This document shows, in pieces, positions 48,840-59,013 of a stretch of 64,000 bases of DNA. Made by a program: the position numbers and the translations under genes. The DNA is taken from positions 273,674 through 337,673 of the forward strand of contig NZ_AHOO02000006.1 of NCBI RefSeq assembly GCF_000244755.1, written 5' to 3'. This DNA comes from Leptospira licerasiae serovar Varillal str. VAR 010. Its GTDB lineage: Bacteria; Spirochaetota; Leptospiria; Leptospirales; Leptospiraceae. The notes beneath the pieces were generated by a model. The model was given only the letters and a program-made list of their open reading frames with translations, made no database searches and was not told where the DNA came from. How positions within the stretch are numbered: the first letter of the stretch is position 1; every line of letters starts with the position of its first letter.

Positions 48840-49353
48840 AATCCAATTTCTCTTTTAGGTCCTTCAATAAAGATTTTAGATTGTCTGTATTCGAAGAACT
48901 TAAAGTGAATGTGTTCGTATTGTCTCGAGAAGAAAAGCTGAACTGGATCTCTTTTGCGGAGAACAATTTGTCGGCAACATCCGAAGGAAGAATGGACACA
49001 ACTCGAACAGTATCCCCATAATCGGTAGAAGTCTTTCTGAGGTTATGCCAGGTTTGATCTAACTTCATAGAGATCCCGATCGGAAAACTTTCTTCAAAAG
49101 AGCTCATATAATATTCCAAGAAGATCGGTTTCTCCCCTGTCTTATTCACAAGAATTCCTTTAAAATTCAAAGAACCCGGTTTTCCAAGGCTGCAGAAAAT
49201 TGCGCCGGGACAAATAGGACCACTTCTGAAAAGTGTCTGCTCCACTACGGGTTCGGGAAGGACTTGGACACGAGCCGAGCAAGAATTCAGTAAAACGGCA
49301 AAAAATACCGCGAAAATAGAAACATGTAAAAAAGAGAAATTAGAACGGATCAT
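48808..49353 (-). CDS. Hypothetical lipoprotein
   Basis: 181 residues; signal with lipobox LLNSC (Cys25). The mature part is Ser/Thr/Asn-rich and mostly beta (LNFKGILVNKTGEKPIFLEYYM, IQFSFSSRDNTNTFTL). A CPGAIFC pair may form a disulfide. No domain recognised. Divergent from serA. Confidence 0.75.
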   Translation of the reverse strand: MIRSNFSFLHVSIFAVFFAVLLNSCSARVQVLPEPVVEQTLFRSGPICPGAIFCSLGKPGSLNFKGILVNKTGEKPIFLEYYMSSFEESFPIGISMKLDQTWHNLRKTSTDYGDTVRVVSILPSDVADKLFSAKEIQFSFSSRDNTNTFTLSSSNTDNLKSLLKDLKEKLDSQAKLTITNH

Positions 49354-49467
49354 TGAAAAGCGGTCTCCTCTGTGATTTCCGTTCCATTCTTCTCACGATC
49401 TCCCAAAGGTGAAGTAAAAAAATCCGTTTTCAGGGAAGCCGAGGATACGTTCCATGGTAATAGAACT

Positions 49468-50691
49468 ATGATTTCCTACCCGAAAGAAAAGATAAACGTC
49501 CTCCTATTAGAGAATGTACACCAAGACGCATTCCAACTCTTTCAAAAAGACGGTTTTAATGTCCGCCTTCTCCCCCAAGCCATGGGCGAAGACGAACTTT
49601 CGAAAGAAATCGAGAACATTCATGTTCTGGGGATTCGAAGTAAGACCAATCTGACCGCACCTGTTTTAGCAAAGGCCAAACGACTGATGACCGTAGGTTG
49701 TTTCTGCATCGGGACAAACCAAGTAGACTTGGCGGAAGCGGAAAAGAAAGGGATCCCAGTATTTAACGCTCCTTATTCCAATACTCGTTCGGTTGCTGAA
49801 CTTGTAATTGCAGAAGTCGTAATGTTAGCAAGAAGGGTCCCGGACCATATCCGTAACACTCATGCAGGGATATGGAATAAAATTTCTAAGAACTGTTTCG
49901 AGGTTCGAGGAAAAACATTGGGGATCGTCGGTTACGGTCATATCGGTAGCCAGGTTTCCGTGCTTGCGGAAGCAATGGGCCTAAAAGTGGTTTATTATGA
50001 TACCCAAACCGTTCTTCCCTTAGGAAATGCAACTCCCCTCAATTCTTATGAAGAACTATTATCCGTATCTGATTTTGTTACCTTCCATGTGCCTGAACTT
50101 CCTGAAACGATGAATTTATACGGTGGAAAAGAGATCAAGGCAACTAAAAAGGGAGCTTATATTATCAACCTTTCCAGAGGTAAGGTTGTGGATTTGGAAG
50201 CGCTTGCTGAGGCGATTAAGTCAGGTCATATCGCTGGTGCAGGAGTCGATGTTTTTCCACAAGAGCCTGAATCCAATAGCGATCCGTTCATTACTCCACT
50301 GCAGAATTTGCAAAACGTAATATTGACCCCTCATATCGGCGGTTCTACGGAAGAGGCTCAGAAGAATATCGGGACAGAAGTTGCATCTAAACTTCTGAAG
50401 TTTGTAAACAACGGCTCGACTACTTTTGCGGTAAACTTTCCGAACATAGAATTGAATCCGATCCCGCAGGGAATGTATAGGATACTGAATGTTCATAAAA
50501 ACCAACCTGGATTCTTGAAAGATATCAACAGTATGGTTTCCGAGATTGGAGCAAATATCAGCTCCCAACATTTAGGAACGAGCGCTGAAATAGGTTATCT
50601 CTCCATGGTAATCAATATGAGCGTTGGAGACGAACTGAAAGAGAGAATTGAAAGACATCCTGGATCTATCAAGACCAGAATTCTTTACTGA
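49468..50691 (+). CDS. serA: D-3-phosphoglycerate dehydrogenase
   Basis: 407 residues from ATG 49468, matching the E. coli-type SerA in length and N-terminus (KINVLLLENVHQDAF); an earlier ATG would add 32 unconserved residues. First step of serine synthesis. CFCIGTNQVDLAEAEKKGIPVFNAPYSNTRSVAELV, Rossmann LGIVGYGHIGSQV, catalytic Arg in NLSRGKVVD, Glu in DVFPQEP and His in TPHIGGSTEEA. A C-terminal ACT domain (~335-407) should bind serine for feedback. Confidence 0.96.
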   Translation: MISYPKEKINVLLLENVHQDAFQLFQKDGFNVRLLPQAMGEDELSKEIENIHVLGIRSKTNLTAPVLAKAKRLMTVGCFCIGTNQVDLAEAEKKGIPVFNAPYSNTRSVAELVIAEVVMLARRVPDHIRNTHAGIWNKISKNCFEVRGKTLGIVGYGHIGSQVSVLAEAMGLKVVYYDTQTVLPLGNATPLNSYEELLSVSDFVTFHVPELPETMNLYGGKEIKATKKGAYIINLSRGKVVDLEALAEAIKSGHIAGAGVDVFPQEPESNSDPFITPLQNLQNVILTPHIGGSTEEAQKNIGTEVASKLLKFVNNGSTTFAVNFPNIELNPIPQGMYRILNVHKNQPGFLKDINSMVSEIGANISSQHLGTSAEIGYLSMVINMSVGDELKERIERHPGSIKTRILY

Positions 50692-50698
50692 TTTACAT

Positions 50699-51097
50699 TC
50701 AAACCAAAAATTTCAGTTTATATTCTCTTGGAGAAATGATTTCGATTTTCTGAAACTGTTTTAATTTTAGAAGATCGGAGTCTCCACTCAAGATCCAATC
50801 CGACTTAGAAAATTCCGCAATATGCAGAATATTGTCATCGTCCGGATCAGCACAAACTTTCGGGGGACGACCTTTAGGTTGGTAAACTTTTGCCCCGCCC
50901 CTAAGATGATCTAAAACCTCTCGGATATCAACTTCTTTGATCTTAAATTTCCGGGAACATACTTCTTTGAATTCAGTAAGGATCCATTCTGACAGTATGA
51001 TCTCGTGATTTAACCAAACATGGTCAAACACCTCTGCGGTATATCCTTGGAATAAATAACTAGAAAGAAGTACGTTCGTATCTAGAACAATCTTCAA
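50699..51097 (-). CDS. PIN-domain toxin (VapC-like, COG1569 type)
   Basis: 132 residues. Acidic PIN residues are visible: Asp6 in VLDTNVLLSS, a conserved Glu in ILTEFKEV, and the DPDDDNILHIA and SGDSDLL acidic group. This is the family of putative RNases paired with small ribbon-helix-helix antitoxins. The start overlaps the antitoxin stop by 4 bases, the usual antitoxin-first order. It lies just 7 bases beyond the convergent serA stop. Confidence 0.85.
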   Translation of the reverse strand: MKIVLDTNVLLSSYLFQGYTAEVFDHVWLNHEIILSEWILTEFKEVCSRKFKIKEVDIREVLDHLRGGAKVYQPKGRPPKVCADPDDDNILHIAEFSKSDWILSGDSDLLKLKQFQKIEIISPREYKLKFLV

Positions 51098-51312
51098 GAG
51101 ATATCTTTGTAGATATCTTCTTCGCTGAGATATCCAGCTTTTTCCGCGTAACTTTTCAGGTTTTTACGGAATCGTTTTGCTTCGGTTAAAAAGAAATATT
51201 GTCTCAGTGCAGCTTGAACCACTTCACTTTTGGAAACTTTTTGTCTACGTGCGCTTTTAAGTAACATAGATTCCAATTCCTCGTCTAGACTAACCGAGAC
51301 CACTTTCCTCAT
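51094..51312 (-). CDS. Ribbon-helix-helix antitoxin
   Basis: 72 residues. N-terminal strand KVVSVSLDEELESMLLKSARRQKVSKSEVVQAALRQYF is a CopG/RHH fold, then a basic and acidic tail (SYAEKAGYLSEEDIYKDIS) that probably wraps the PIN toxin. Expected to repress its own promoter. Confidence 0.83.
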   Translation of the reverse strand: MRKVVSVSLDEELESMLLKSARRQKVSKSEVVQAALRQYFFLTEAKRFRKNLKSYAEKAGYLSEEDIYKDIS

Positions 51313-51777
51313 CTCAGACCTCTGTATTACAAAGAATGACAGCAGAAAATCAAGAGAAAGAAAGAAGGAATAAAGGAAAAGTGATTCCGGAATAATAAAT
51401 TTCCAAAGAAGAATGTATTACTACCAATTCGCTTAATAAATTAGCAATGTAAGAGGATGTCCTGAACTTCTCTAAAAATCTGCCATGTAGTAACGTAGAC
51501 TCATTAGGAAGACTTCCTGAAGAAATCACTATCCAATCTCGCATCTTCTCTGCTTAATCTCAATAAATGTTCGCTATATTGGAAAGTGACTTAATATTTT
51601 GGTGCATTGCACGATTTTCTATTTGTCCGGGGCTGAATATAAGGTTACTGGTATAGAAATTGCTTTAAATAGGATATTCGTCGATTCGATCGATTTTTTC
51701 AGGATCGTAAAAGGATCTTAATCGGAACGTAAGCGACTTAATCTAAGCTCTTTCAGAAAACCGGGAGGATAACCGCC
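51313..51777. other. Intergenic region, no gene supported
   Basis: 465 AT-rich bases between the divergent antitoxin and the PilZ-like gene; must carry both promoters. A short dyad GTGCATTGCAC (51602-51612) is the only symmetric motif I noticed. Short frames present lack ribosome-binding sites. Confidence 0.5.
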
Positions 51778-52083
51778 ATGAAATACAATAGAATCCCCTC
51801 CACACTTAACGTAGGCTTTCAGGTGTTAGAAAGTTCGAAGTTGAGGATAGCAGAAAATGTGCTCGTAGGAATCGTGCATAGAACGGAAATTCCATGGGAA
51901 CCGGGTACAAACCTAGCTCTCAAAGTAGGAACGATCAGTGTCTCCGGTTCAATCGATATTCCTATGAAGGTGATCAAGTGTGATCGTGTATCCGATGTGG
52001 AATACGACGTGTTCTTGAATTACACCGAAAAGGATTTCGATAAGATCAAAGAGATAGAAGAATTGATCCAAACCTTAGCTTAA
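51778..52083 (+). CDS. Small PilZ-like protein
   Basis: 101 residues, single soluble beta-rich domain. The second half (TISVSGSIDIPMKVIKCDRVSDVEYDVFLNY) follows the strand order of a PilZ barrel and ends in a helix (FDKIKEIEELIQTL). The c-di-GMP-binding RxxxR and DxSxxG motifs are absent, so binding is not predicted and the PilZ call is weak. Start ATG 51778 with GGGAGG ~10 bases upstream. A good terminator follows. Confidence 0.6.
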   Translation: MKYNRIPSTLNVGFQVLESSKLRIAENVLVGIVHRTEIPWEPGTNLALKVGTISVSGSIDIPMKVIKCDRVSDVEYDVFLNYTEKDFDKIKEIEELIQTLA

Positions 52084-52096
52084 GGTTTGTAAACAA

Positions 52097-52130
52097 ACAC
52101 CGGGATGACCCGGTGTCGTTTTGAATTTTT
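52097..52130 (+). terminator. Intrinsic terminator
   Basis: ACACCGGG-ATGA-CCCGGTGT, perfect 8-bp stem, followed by CGTTTTGAATTTTT. Ends the PilZ-like gene. Confidence 0.85.
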
Positions 52131-52154
52131 ATTTGAGGATTTCGTCGTTCTTGT

Positions 52155-52364
52155 TTATGCGACGAACAGATCCGCTTTCTGGATCATGGTAAGAGAAATT
52201 TTGCTAGGATTCGCTTTTTGTGGAAAATATACGATCTCTTCGCCTACGAGTCTTCTGTTTTTATCCAATTCGATGATAGAACCGTCTTTTAAATGAAGAA
52301 TGATGTCTATCCCTCGGTAGTTTACGTATCTTTCCATTTGCTCTTTAAATTTGCTGCTTACCAT
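52155..52364 (-). CDS. Small conserved-looking hypothetical protein
   Basis: 69 residues, soluble. Pattern IDIILHLKDGSIIELDKNRRLVGEEIVYFP suggests a small SH3/Sm-like beta barrel. ATG 52364 has AGGGG 7 bases upstream. No family recognised. Confidence 0.7.
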   Translation of the reverse strand: MVSSKFKEQMERYVNYRGIDIILHLKDGSIIELDKNRRLVGEEIVYFPQKANPSKISLTMIQKADLFVA

Positions 52365-52532
52365 GTTCGCCCCTAACTACAAAACGTTGGAGGAAAACTA
52401 TTCCGGTACTATAAAAGTACAAGTTTTTTTTGAAGAATATCAGGAAATTTTTTTATGTCTCCGAATTTTTCGTACTAAACATGTGTGAGTGGCAAATACG
52501 TTATCCGACACCGATATCTATTTAAGATCCGT

Positions 52533-53426
52533 TTACTTTAAATTTGTTACGTAGAATTCTTCGAGTATAGTCTCAAGAAGTTCCGGGCGATCATGATGCA
52601 TATTATGACCTGCATCCTCTATTTCAATATATTTTAAATTTCTAATATGCGAGAATACTTCTTTACTATCATCCAACGCAAGATGAGTTTTCTGCCCATA
52701 GACGACCAGAACATTGCAGGAGATTGTTTCCCAAAGATGTCTAGTAAATTGGGGACTTAAAAATACAGGAGGTCCGTTTTTGTAGGAAGGATCACTCTTC
52801 CACATATAACCGCCTTCTTCTGCTGGCCTTGTTAGAGTTTCCGTGATCTTTAAAAGTCTTTCTTTAGGGAGTCTTGGGTAGATGGGAGCCAATCTTGCCG
52901 CTGCATCTTCCACCGATTTAAAATTTTTTTGGCGCTTTCTGTCTTTTCCCGCAAGGCTGAGCTCCCAATTTTCCAACCAGCCAAGGAATCTTCTTCTTTC
53001 TTTTTCCGGATCTTGGATAGAACTAAATCCTTCCAGACATATGAGACTCTCCACTCTTTCTGGATACAATCCAGCAAGACGGGAGCCAAGCCCTCCTCCC
53101 ATAGAATGCCCAAGTATATGGAATTTTTCAGGAAGAAATTTTTGGATGAAAGTTTTTGTATCCACCAATGGAAGCATGAAGTGGTAGAAACCTTCTCTCA
53201 GCCATTCGGAATCCCCATGACCTCGATAATCGAAACGATATAGATCGAAATGTTTGGATAAATATTCTTCTTGGAACAAAAATGTTTGGGAAGAATCCAT
53301 AAACCCATGTAGAAGAAGCAATGCTCTTCCCTTTCCATTGTCTCTCTTTGTATAATGGAGTTTATATCCGCCGGATTCGAAAAATCCACTTTCTTGGTTT
53401 TTATTCTGAGGATCCGAGACTTCCAT
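52533..53426 (-). CDS. Alpha/beta hydrolase
   Basis: 297 residues. Oxyanion HGFMDSS near 40, nucleophile Ser108 in [14 protein letters not shown], acid Asp in LDDSKEVF, His in [13 protein letters not shown]. No signal peptide; cytosolic esterase/lipase-like enzyme of unknown substrate. Follows the DUF309 gene by 4 bases on the same strand. Confidence 0.9.
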   Translation of the reverse strand: MEVSDPQNKNQESGFFESGGYKLHYTKRDNGKGRALLLLHGFMDSSQTFLFQEEYLSKHFDLYRFDYRGHGDSEWLREGFYHFMLPLVDTKTFIQKFLPEKFHILGHSMGGGLGSRLAGLYPERVESLICLEGFSSIQDPEKERRRFLGWLENWELSLAGKDRKRQKNFKSVEDAAARLAPIYPRLPKERLLKITETLTRPAEEGGYMWKSDPSYKNGPPVFLSPQFTRHLWETISCNVLVVYGQKTHLALDDSKEVFSHIRNLKYIEIEDAGHNMHHDRPELLETILEEFYVTNLK

Positions 53427-53430
53427 AGGG

Positions 53431-53913
53431 TCACGATGCTGGGAAAACAGAACTTGAAAACAATTCCTTTGCGTTTTCTGACATTTCAGGCAAAGAAAGT
53501 TCTGTAATTCGTTTTAGATCCCAACTTTCTTCACTTTGAAAATTGCTTAAAAATTTTTCTAAATAAGAGATAATAAGGGCGTTTTGCTCTCTTCCAAGCG
53601 AAGAAAGTTCTCCAGTTTCGGAAAGTTTGAGGAACTTCTCCTTGGATTTCTCCGCTTGCATCTTTGATCCGCGTATATTCGGTTTTACAAAAACTTTATT
53701 TAAGGAGATTGCAAGCTGGATCCATCCATGCAATAGAAGTTTTCTTCCACCTGCTTCCTTCTTCCATTGAAATTCGAATACTTCGTGTAGTTCGAAATAT
53801 CTTCCTTTTCGATAGAGTTTTATTCCTTCCTCCCAGGCATAATCGAAGCTCGCATCCGCGTCTCCTTGTTTCACTTTTTCTAATATGGAAAGTATTTCAG
53901 GGTCGAATTCCAT
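53431..53913 (-). CDS. DUF309 family protein
   Basis: 160 residues, alpha-helical. DUF309 motif [17 protein letters not shown] with the conserved His/Glu set, then [12 protein letters not shown]. The histidine and glutamates look like a metal site but the activity is not known. Its 5' end overlaps the aldo-keto reductase by 17 bases. Confidence 0.85.
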   Translation of the reverse strand: MEFDPEILSILEKVKQGDADASFDYAWEEGIKLYRKGRYFELHEVFEFQWKKEAGGRKLLLHGWIQLAISLNKVFVKPNIRGSKMQAEKSKEKFLKLSETGELSSLGREQNALIISYLEKFLSNFQSEESWDLKRITELSLPEMSENAKELFSSSVFPAS

Positions 53914-55375
53914 TTTCTCCCCATTCCGATCTCGGGATCTCAGGCAGTCGTATTTTGAAGATTGGAAGAATATCCCTTACATATTTTCTTTTTCTCATTC
54001 CGAGTAGAACTATTCCCTTCTCCAAAAGTGAGGCTAAATGAAATACCATTAGGGAGGACAAAGTTTCCGGAGCTTCTCCTTGTGAATGAAATCGAGAGAT
54101 CAGATTTCGGTACAGCCCAGAAAGATTTTCGGAAGAACGGATCTGTATTTGTTCTTCCAACAGAGGAAGAGCTGTGTTCAGTACTCGCAGATATTCCTCG
54201 GCAGATTCTTTTCCTTTTTCTGAATATACTTCGTCGATTACTGCTCTCAAAATAGGGATCCAGGATTTTTGTAGAAGGATTTGGAATTGTTCTTCGGAGC
54301 GAATCTTTTCTCCATATGTTTGCCAAAGTTTGGAAAGTGAATTCCGATTTGGGTTGGGAGAAAGAGTTTCAAGAAGAGAGGATTCTAATTCTAGGATTTG
54401 TAGTAGCTTCGACTGATCCGGGGTTTGGCTCTGAGGAGTGTAGGATAGCCGAACCATTCCTTTTCCCGCTTGGAAAGAGTTGAGCGGCCGGTTGATTAGA
54501 GGGAGAAGGTCGAAGTTACTACAGATTTCGAGTAAAGTTTTGCCTTCTGACCGATTTCGGAGAAATCCATCCTCGTACCAATTCCCTGGGAACTGAACCA
54601 CTGCGAATCCGTTTTCTTTTCCGGCGATTTTCTCAGCAATTTGTAGGCACTTCGACAAAGAAGTATGAGTATATTCCTCTTCCTCCAAAGGAAAAGTATT
54701 GCTGGAAATTCCATAAAACTGGATTTTTCCCTCTTTTTTTGCCTTCTCTAAAAACTGGAATGCCTCTTTGATCCTACGATAGTATTCCGCATGGGCCTCT
54801 TCTTTCGAGAGGCCATTCTTTTCAGAATGGCTTAGAAAATATTCAGGATTATGCAGTAAGAAGGCGTCGATGGTAGAAAGTCCAAGGCGTTTTCTAGATC
54901 TTTCCAACTGGTCTTCTAAAAATCCAGGGGAGATACAATGGTAACAGCCGGATTGGTAGTAAGTAATTTCCGGAAATTGATCCTTCTCCTTTTCTTTGGA
55001 CTCGACCAATTTCATATTCCGGCCTTGGATATATCCTGCTTTCGTGACTATAAAAATTTCCTTTCGGTGGAGTTGCCTTTTTTTGAAATTTTCATCCAGG
55101 ACTTTGCCCACTAGACTTTCCGCTTCCCCATCTCCGTAATTGGCTGAAACATCTATGACGTTTACTCCCGATTTAAGTGCGAGAATAAGGGCGTCCTTAT
55201 GTTCCGGATCTTCTAGTCCGATCCTATATCCGCCGAACGCAATTCGGGAAAGCCTAAGGTCCCTGAATAAAAAATATCCAGGTCCTTCCCCCTTTTTCCC
55301 TGGGGGAAATTTTTCCTTTCTCCCCTCGTGAAGGATTTCTCTATACAAAGACTGAAATGGGTCTTTTGAAATCAT
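53897..55375 (-). CDS. Aldo-keto reductase with long C-terminal extension
   Basis: About 492 residues from ATG 55375; a TTG 14 codons earlier is possible, and neither start has a strong RBS. The AKR barrel occupies ~40-330: LSRIAFGGYRIG, INVIDVSANYGDGEAES (catalytic Asp/Tyr), IFIVTKAGY (Lys), STIDAFLLHNPEY. Most AKRs end near 330; the remaining ~160 helical residues are unassigned (LLEEQIQIRSSENLSGLYRNLISRFHS). Substrate unknown. Followed by DUF309 and the hydrolase. Confidence 0.85.
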   Translation of the reverse strand: MISKDPFQSLYREILHEGRKEKFPPGKKGEGPGYFLFRDLRLSRIAFGGYRIGLEDPEHKDALILALKSGVNVIDVSANYGDGEAESLVGKVLDENFKKRQLHRKEIFIVTKAGYIQGRNMKLVESKEKEKDQFPEITYYQSGCYHCISPGFLEDQLERSRKRLGLSTIDAFLLHNPEYFLSHSEKNGLSKEEAHAEYYRRIKEAFQFLEKAKKEGKIQFYGISSNTFPLEEEEYTHTSLSKCLQIAEKIAGKENGFAVVQFPGNWYEDGFLRNRSEGKTLLEICSNFDLLPLINRPLNSFQAGKGMVRLSYTPQSQTPDQSKLLQILELESSLLETLSPNPNRNSLSKLWQTYGEKIRSEEQFQILLQKSWIPILRAVIDEVYSEKGKESAEEYLRVLNTALPLLEEQIQIRSSENLSGLYRNLISRFHSQGEAPETLSSLMVFHLASLLEKGIVLLGMRKRKYVRDILPIFKIRLPEIPRSEWGENGIRP

Positions 55376-55594
55376 TTGCGGTTTTTTGAATTTTCGCGTC
55401 GCACTAAATGAGACCAAGTCTAAATATTCCTCTGCAAATGTCCATTTTTTGTCTTTTAGTTTAAAAGTGCTTTTCGTCTGGGCCTTATTTTTTATCCTAC
55501 TTTGTAGAGGGATTCTAAATTCGATCTTTCGTTTTTGCTCCCTTCCTCAAACAAATCGATGACTTCTTCCCATGATCCTCACAGGAGATTTTGA

Positions 55595-56296
55595 ATGGAT
55601 TTTCAAGCTGGATATCTAAGGTCGTCCATCGGTAGAAAGACTATCGTTGCGATTACCGGAATCATTCTCTTCGGCTTTGTGTTTGTACACATGCTGGGGA
55701 ACCTCCAGATCTTCCAAGAACCGGATAAGATTAACACTTACGCTGAGTTCTTACACAATTTAGGCGGACTATTATGGCTAGCCCGCGGAATTCTTTTAGT
55801 AGCGTTCGTATTACACGTTTACTACGCCCTCAAGCTGTCCTTGGAAAACAAGAAAGCAAGACCGGTTGGCTATGTAAAAGAAAGTACGATCCAAGCTACA
55901 TTGTCTTCCCGCTATATGGCTTTAACAGGTTCCGTATTATTAGCTTTTGTAATATACCATTTGCTTCATTTTACTTTAGGTAAGATCCAGCCGGAGAACT
56001 TCGCGCTCCAAGAAACCATTGGCGATAAACAAAGACATGACGTTTACTCCATGGTGATCTTAGGGTTCAAGAATGTTTACGTTTCTGTTTCCTATATAAT
56101 AGCGATGACCTTGCTTGCGTTCCACCTTCGTCATGGAGTAACGAGCGTTTTCCAAACTCTTGGATTTAACACTCCTTTCTGGGCGCCTAAGACGAACGCA
56201 TTTGCGATACTCTACGCTTTAACCATCTTCATCGGCAATACTTCCATGCCGGTTGCCATTCTTCTCAACTTCGTGAAAGTTCCAGGAGCGCAATAA
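55595..56296 (+). CDS. sdhC: Succinate dehydrogenase cytochrome b subunit
   Basis: 233 residues, five transmembrane helices, type-B (b558) single anchor that replaces SdhC+SdhD. Histidines in the helices ([37 protein letters not shown]) fit a di-haem site. Transfers electrons from SdhB to quinone. Shares one base with sdhA (TAATG). Confidence 0.93.
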   Translation: MDFQAGYLRSSIGRKTIVAITGIILFGFVFVHMLGNLQIFQEPDKINTYAEFLHNLGGLLWLARGILLVAFVLHVYYALKLSLENKKARPVGYVKESTIQATLSSRYMALTGSVLLAFVIYHLLHFTLGKIQPENFALQETIGDKQRHDVYSMVILGFKNVYVSVSYIIAMTLLAFHLRHGVTSVFQTLGFNTPFWAPKTNAFAILYALTIFIGNTSMPVAILLNFVKVPGAQ

Positions 56297-58212
56297 TGAG
56301 TTTAGATTCCAAAATCCCATCGGGTCCCTTGGAAAAAAAATGGGACGATTACAAATCCCATATCAAATTAGTTAACCCGGCTAACAAAAGAAAATATACA
56401 GTTATCGTAATCGGAACAGGACTCGCAGGAGGTTCCGCTTCGGCTACATTAGCAGAATTAGGATATAATGTTAAAACATTCTGCTTCCAAGATAGCCCGC
56501 GTAGAGCTCACTCTATTGCTGCCCAAGGTGGTATCAACGCAGCGAAAAACTACCAAAACGATGGCGACTCAGTTTATCGTTTATTCTACGATACGATCAA
56601 AGGTGGAGACTTCAGAGCAAGAGAAGCGAATGTATATCGTTTAGCTCAAGTTTCTACAAACATCATCGATCAATGCGTTGCCCAAGGTGTTCCTTTCGCA
56701 AGAGAATATGGCGGACATTTGGACAATAGATCTTTCGGTGGAGCCCAAGTTTCCCGTACATTCTATGCAAAAGGTCAAACAGGACAACAGCTTCTGTTAG
56801 GAGCTTACTCCGCACTTTCCAGGCAGATCGGTTTAGGAAATGTGAAGATGTATCCTAGAACCGAAATGTTGGACTTAGTTGTAATCGACGGTCATGCAAA
56901 AGGTGTTGTGATCCGAGATCTGGTAACCGGCCAAGTGACTGTTCATTCTGCTGACGCAGTGGTTCTTGCTTCCGGAGGATACGGTAACGTATTCTACCTT
57001 TCCACAAACGCGAAAGGATCTAACGTTACTGCGACTTTCCGCGCATACAAAAAGGGAGCTTTCATGGCGAACCCTTGTTACACTCAGATCCACCCTACTT
57101 GTATCCCAGTTTCAGGTGACCATCAATCCAAGTTGACCTTGATGTCCGAGTCTCTTAGAAACGACGGACGTATCTGGGTCCCTAAAAAACAGGGGGACAC
57201 TCGTAACCCTGCGGATATCCCTGAGAGCGAAAGAGATTATTACTTGGAAAGAAAGTATCCAAGTTACGGAAACCTTTGTCCTCGCGATATTGCTTCCCGT
57301 TCCGCAAAAGAAGTTTGCGACGCAGGATTCGGCGTAGGACCAGGAGGCCAAGGTGTATATCTAGACTTCTCCTCTGCGATCAAACGTTTGGGAGAGCATA
57401 CAATCGCGGAAAGATACGGAAACCTATTCCAGATGTATGAGCAGATCACCGGAGAAAATCCTTACAAAGTTCCAATGAGAATTTACCCTGCTGTTCACTA
57501 TACAATGGGAGGGCTCTGGGTAGATTATAACCTTATGAGCAATCTTCCGGGACTATTCGTGATCGGTGAGGCAAACTTCTCAGATCATGGAGCGAATAGA
57601 CTTGGAGCTTCCGCTTTGATGCAAGGACTTGCAGACGGATATTTCGTTCTTCCTTACACCATCGGAAATTATCTGGCAGAAGTCGGATTTGGAAAAACTC
57701 CTTCTACCGATCATGCAGAATTCAAAAAAGCAGAGACAGACGCAAATTCACAGATCAACAAACTTCTTTCCATCAAAGGAAAAAGAACTGTGGACTCTTT
57801 CCATAAAGAACTCGGAAAGATCATGTGGAACAACTGCGGAATGGCAAGGGACGAGAAGAGCCTAAAAGAAGCTCTGGTAAAAATCCCTCAGATCAGAGAA
57901 GAATTCTGGCAGAATGTAAATGTTCCAGGTTCCGGGCTTGAGCTAAATCAATCTTTGGAAAAAGCAGGAAGAGTTGCAGACTTCTTAGAATTCGGGGAAC
58001 TTCTCTGCTTAGATGCTCTCACAAGAGAAGAATCTTGTGGAGGCCATTTCCGTACGGAACACCAGATGGACGACGGAGAGGCAAAACGTGACGACGATAA
58101 ATTCTGTCATGCCACCGCTTGGGAATGGAAAGGTGTAGGAGCAAAACCTACAGAGCACAGAGAAAAACTGGAATTCGAGAATATCAAACTCGCTACGAGG
58201 AGCTACAAATAA
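56296..58212 (+). CDS. sdhA: Succinate dehydrogenase flavoprotein subunit
   Basis: 638 residues. FAD-binding [18 protein letters not shown]; flavinylation His in [14 protein letters not shown]; active-site HPTC and [20 protein letters not shown]. Oxidises succinate to fumarate in the TCA cycle. Length and the sdhC-A-B order match the b558 type of Bacteroidetes, Bdellovibrio and Chlamydia. sdhB overlaps by one base. Confidence 0.96.
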   Translation: MSLDSKIPSGPLEKKWDDYKSHIKLVNPANKRKYTVIVIGTGLAGGSASATLAELGYNVKTFCFQDSPRRAHSIAAQGGINAAKNYQNDGDSVYRLFYDTIKGGDFRAREANVYRLAQVSTNIIDQCVAQGVPFAREYGGHLDNRSFGGAQVSRTFYAKGQTGQQLLLGAYSALSRQIGLGNVKMYPRTEMLDLVVIDGHAKGVVIRDLVTGQVTVHSADAVVLASGGYGNVFYLSTNAKGSNVTATFRAYKKGAFMANPCYTQIHPTCIPVSGDHQSKLTLMSESLRNDGRIWVPKKQGDTRNPADIPESERDYYLERKYPSYGNLCPRDIASRSAKEVCDAGFGVGPGGQGVYLDFSSAIKRLGEHTIAERYGNLFQMYEQITGENPYKVPMRIYPAVHYTMGGLWVDYNLMSNLPGLFVIGEANFSDHGANRLGASALMQGLADGYFVLPYTIGNYLAEVGFGKTPSTDHAEFKKAETDANSQINKLLSIKGKRTVDSFHKELGKIMWNNCGMARDEKSLKEALVKIPQIREEFWQNVNVPGSGLELNQSLEKAGRVADFLEFGELLCLDALTREESCGGHFRTEHQMDDGEAKRDDDKFCHATAWEWKGVGAKPTEHREKLEFENIKLATRSYK

Positions 58213-58943
58213 TGGACCTCAAACTAAAAGTCTGGAGACAAAAAAACGCGAAAGAGAAAGGCAAGATCGTAAATTACGATGCCAAAGGGGTTTCTCCCGA
58301 TATGTCTTTCTTAGAAATGTTGGATGTAGTCAACGAGGACCTGATCGTAAAAGGAGAAGATCCGATTGCGTTCGAGCATGATTGTAGAGAAGGTATTTGC
58401 GGTTCTTGTAATATTATGATCAATGGAGAGGCTCATGGGCCGCTTCCTGGTGTGACTACTTGCCAACTTCATATGAGAAGTTTTAAAGATGGGGACACGA
58501 TCTTTCTCGAGCCATGGAGAGCAAAAGCATTCCCGGTCGTAAAAGACTTGGTAGTGGATCGAAGCGGTTTTGACAGGATCATCCAAGCAGGTGGATTCGT
58601 TAGCATCAATACTGGAGGAGCTCCTGACGCAAACGCATTACCTATCCCTAAAAAAGATGCGGACGTTGCGATGGACGCAGCGACCTGTATCGGATGTGGT
58701 GCCTGTGTAGCTTCTTGCAAAAACGCTTCCGCTATGTTATTCGTTTCCGCAAAAATTTCCCACCTTGCACTGCTTCCTCAGGGCCAAGTTGAGAAAAAAG
58801 AACGCGTAAAAAACATGGTGAACGCAATGGACAAAGAAGGTTTCGGAAATTGTACAAATCAATACGAATGCGAGGCCGCCTGTCCTAAAGATATCAAACG
58901 GGATTTCATCCGAGTTCTTAATAAAGAGTTTATTCTTTCATAA
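58212..58943 (+). CDS. sdhB: Succinate dehydrogenase iron-sulfur subunit
   Basis: 243 residues from ATG 58212 (GAGGAG 10 bases upstream). [2Fe-2S] cluster CREGICGSC with distal CQ; [4Fe-4S] [13 protein letters not shown]; third cluster [12 protein letters not shown]. Carries electrons from the flavin to the SdhC haems. Confidence 0.96.
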   Translation: MDLKLKVWRQKNAKEKGKIVNYDAKGVSPDMSFLEMLDVVNEDLIVKGEDPIAFEHDCREGICGSCNIMINGEAHGPLPGVTTCQLHMRSFKDGDTIFLEPWRAKAFPVVKDLVVDRSGFDRIIQAGGFVSINTGGAPDANALPIPKKDADVAMDAATCIGCGACVASCKNASAMLFVSAKISHLALLPQGQVEKKERVKNMVNAMDKEGFGNCTNQYECEAACPKDIKRDFIRVLNKEFILS

Positions 58944-58972
58944 GAATTGTAGTAGAATACCGATTGAAAAAA

Positions 58973-58999
58973 AGGCCTTCGAATAAGAGGGCCTTTTTT
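58973..58999. terminator. Terminator of the sdh operon
   Basis: AAAAAAAGGCCTTC / GAGGGCCTTTTTT dyad around a 5-7-base loop, followed by T6 rightward; an A-run on the other side serves the leftward PLP gene. Confidence 0.8.
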
Positions 59000-59013
59000 A
59001 TTTTTGGGAGATA

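Noticed and set aside
51350..51544. 64-codon leftward frame in the antitoxin/PilZ-like gap
   Set aside because: Ser/Leu-rich, no Shine-Dalgarno and no recognisable pattern; consistent with chance.
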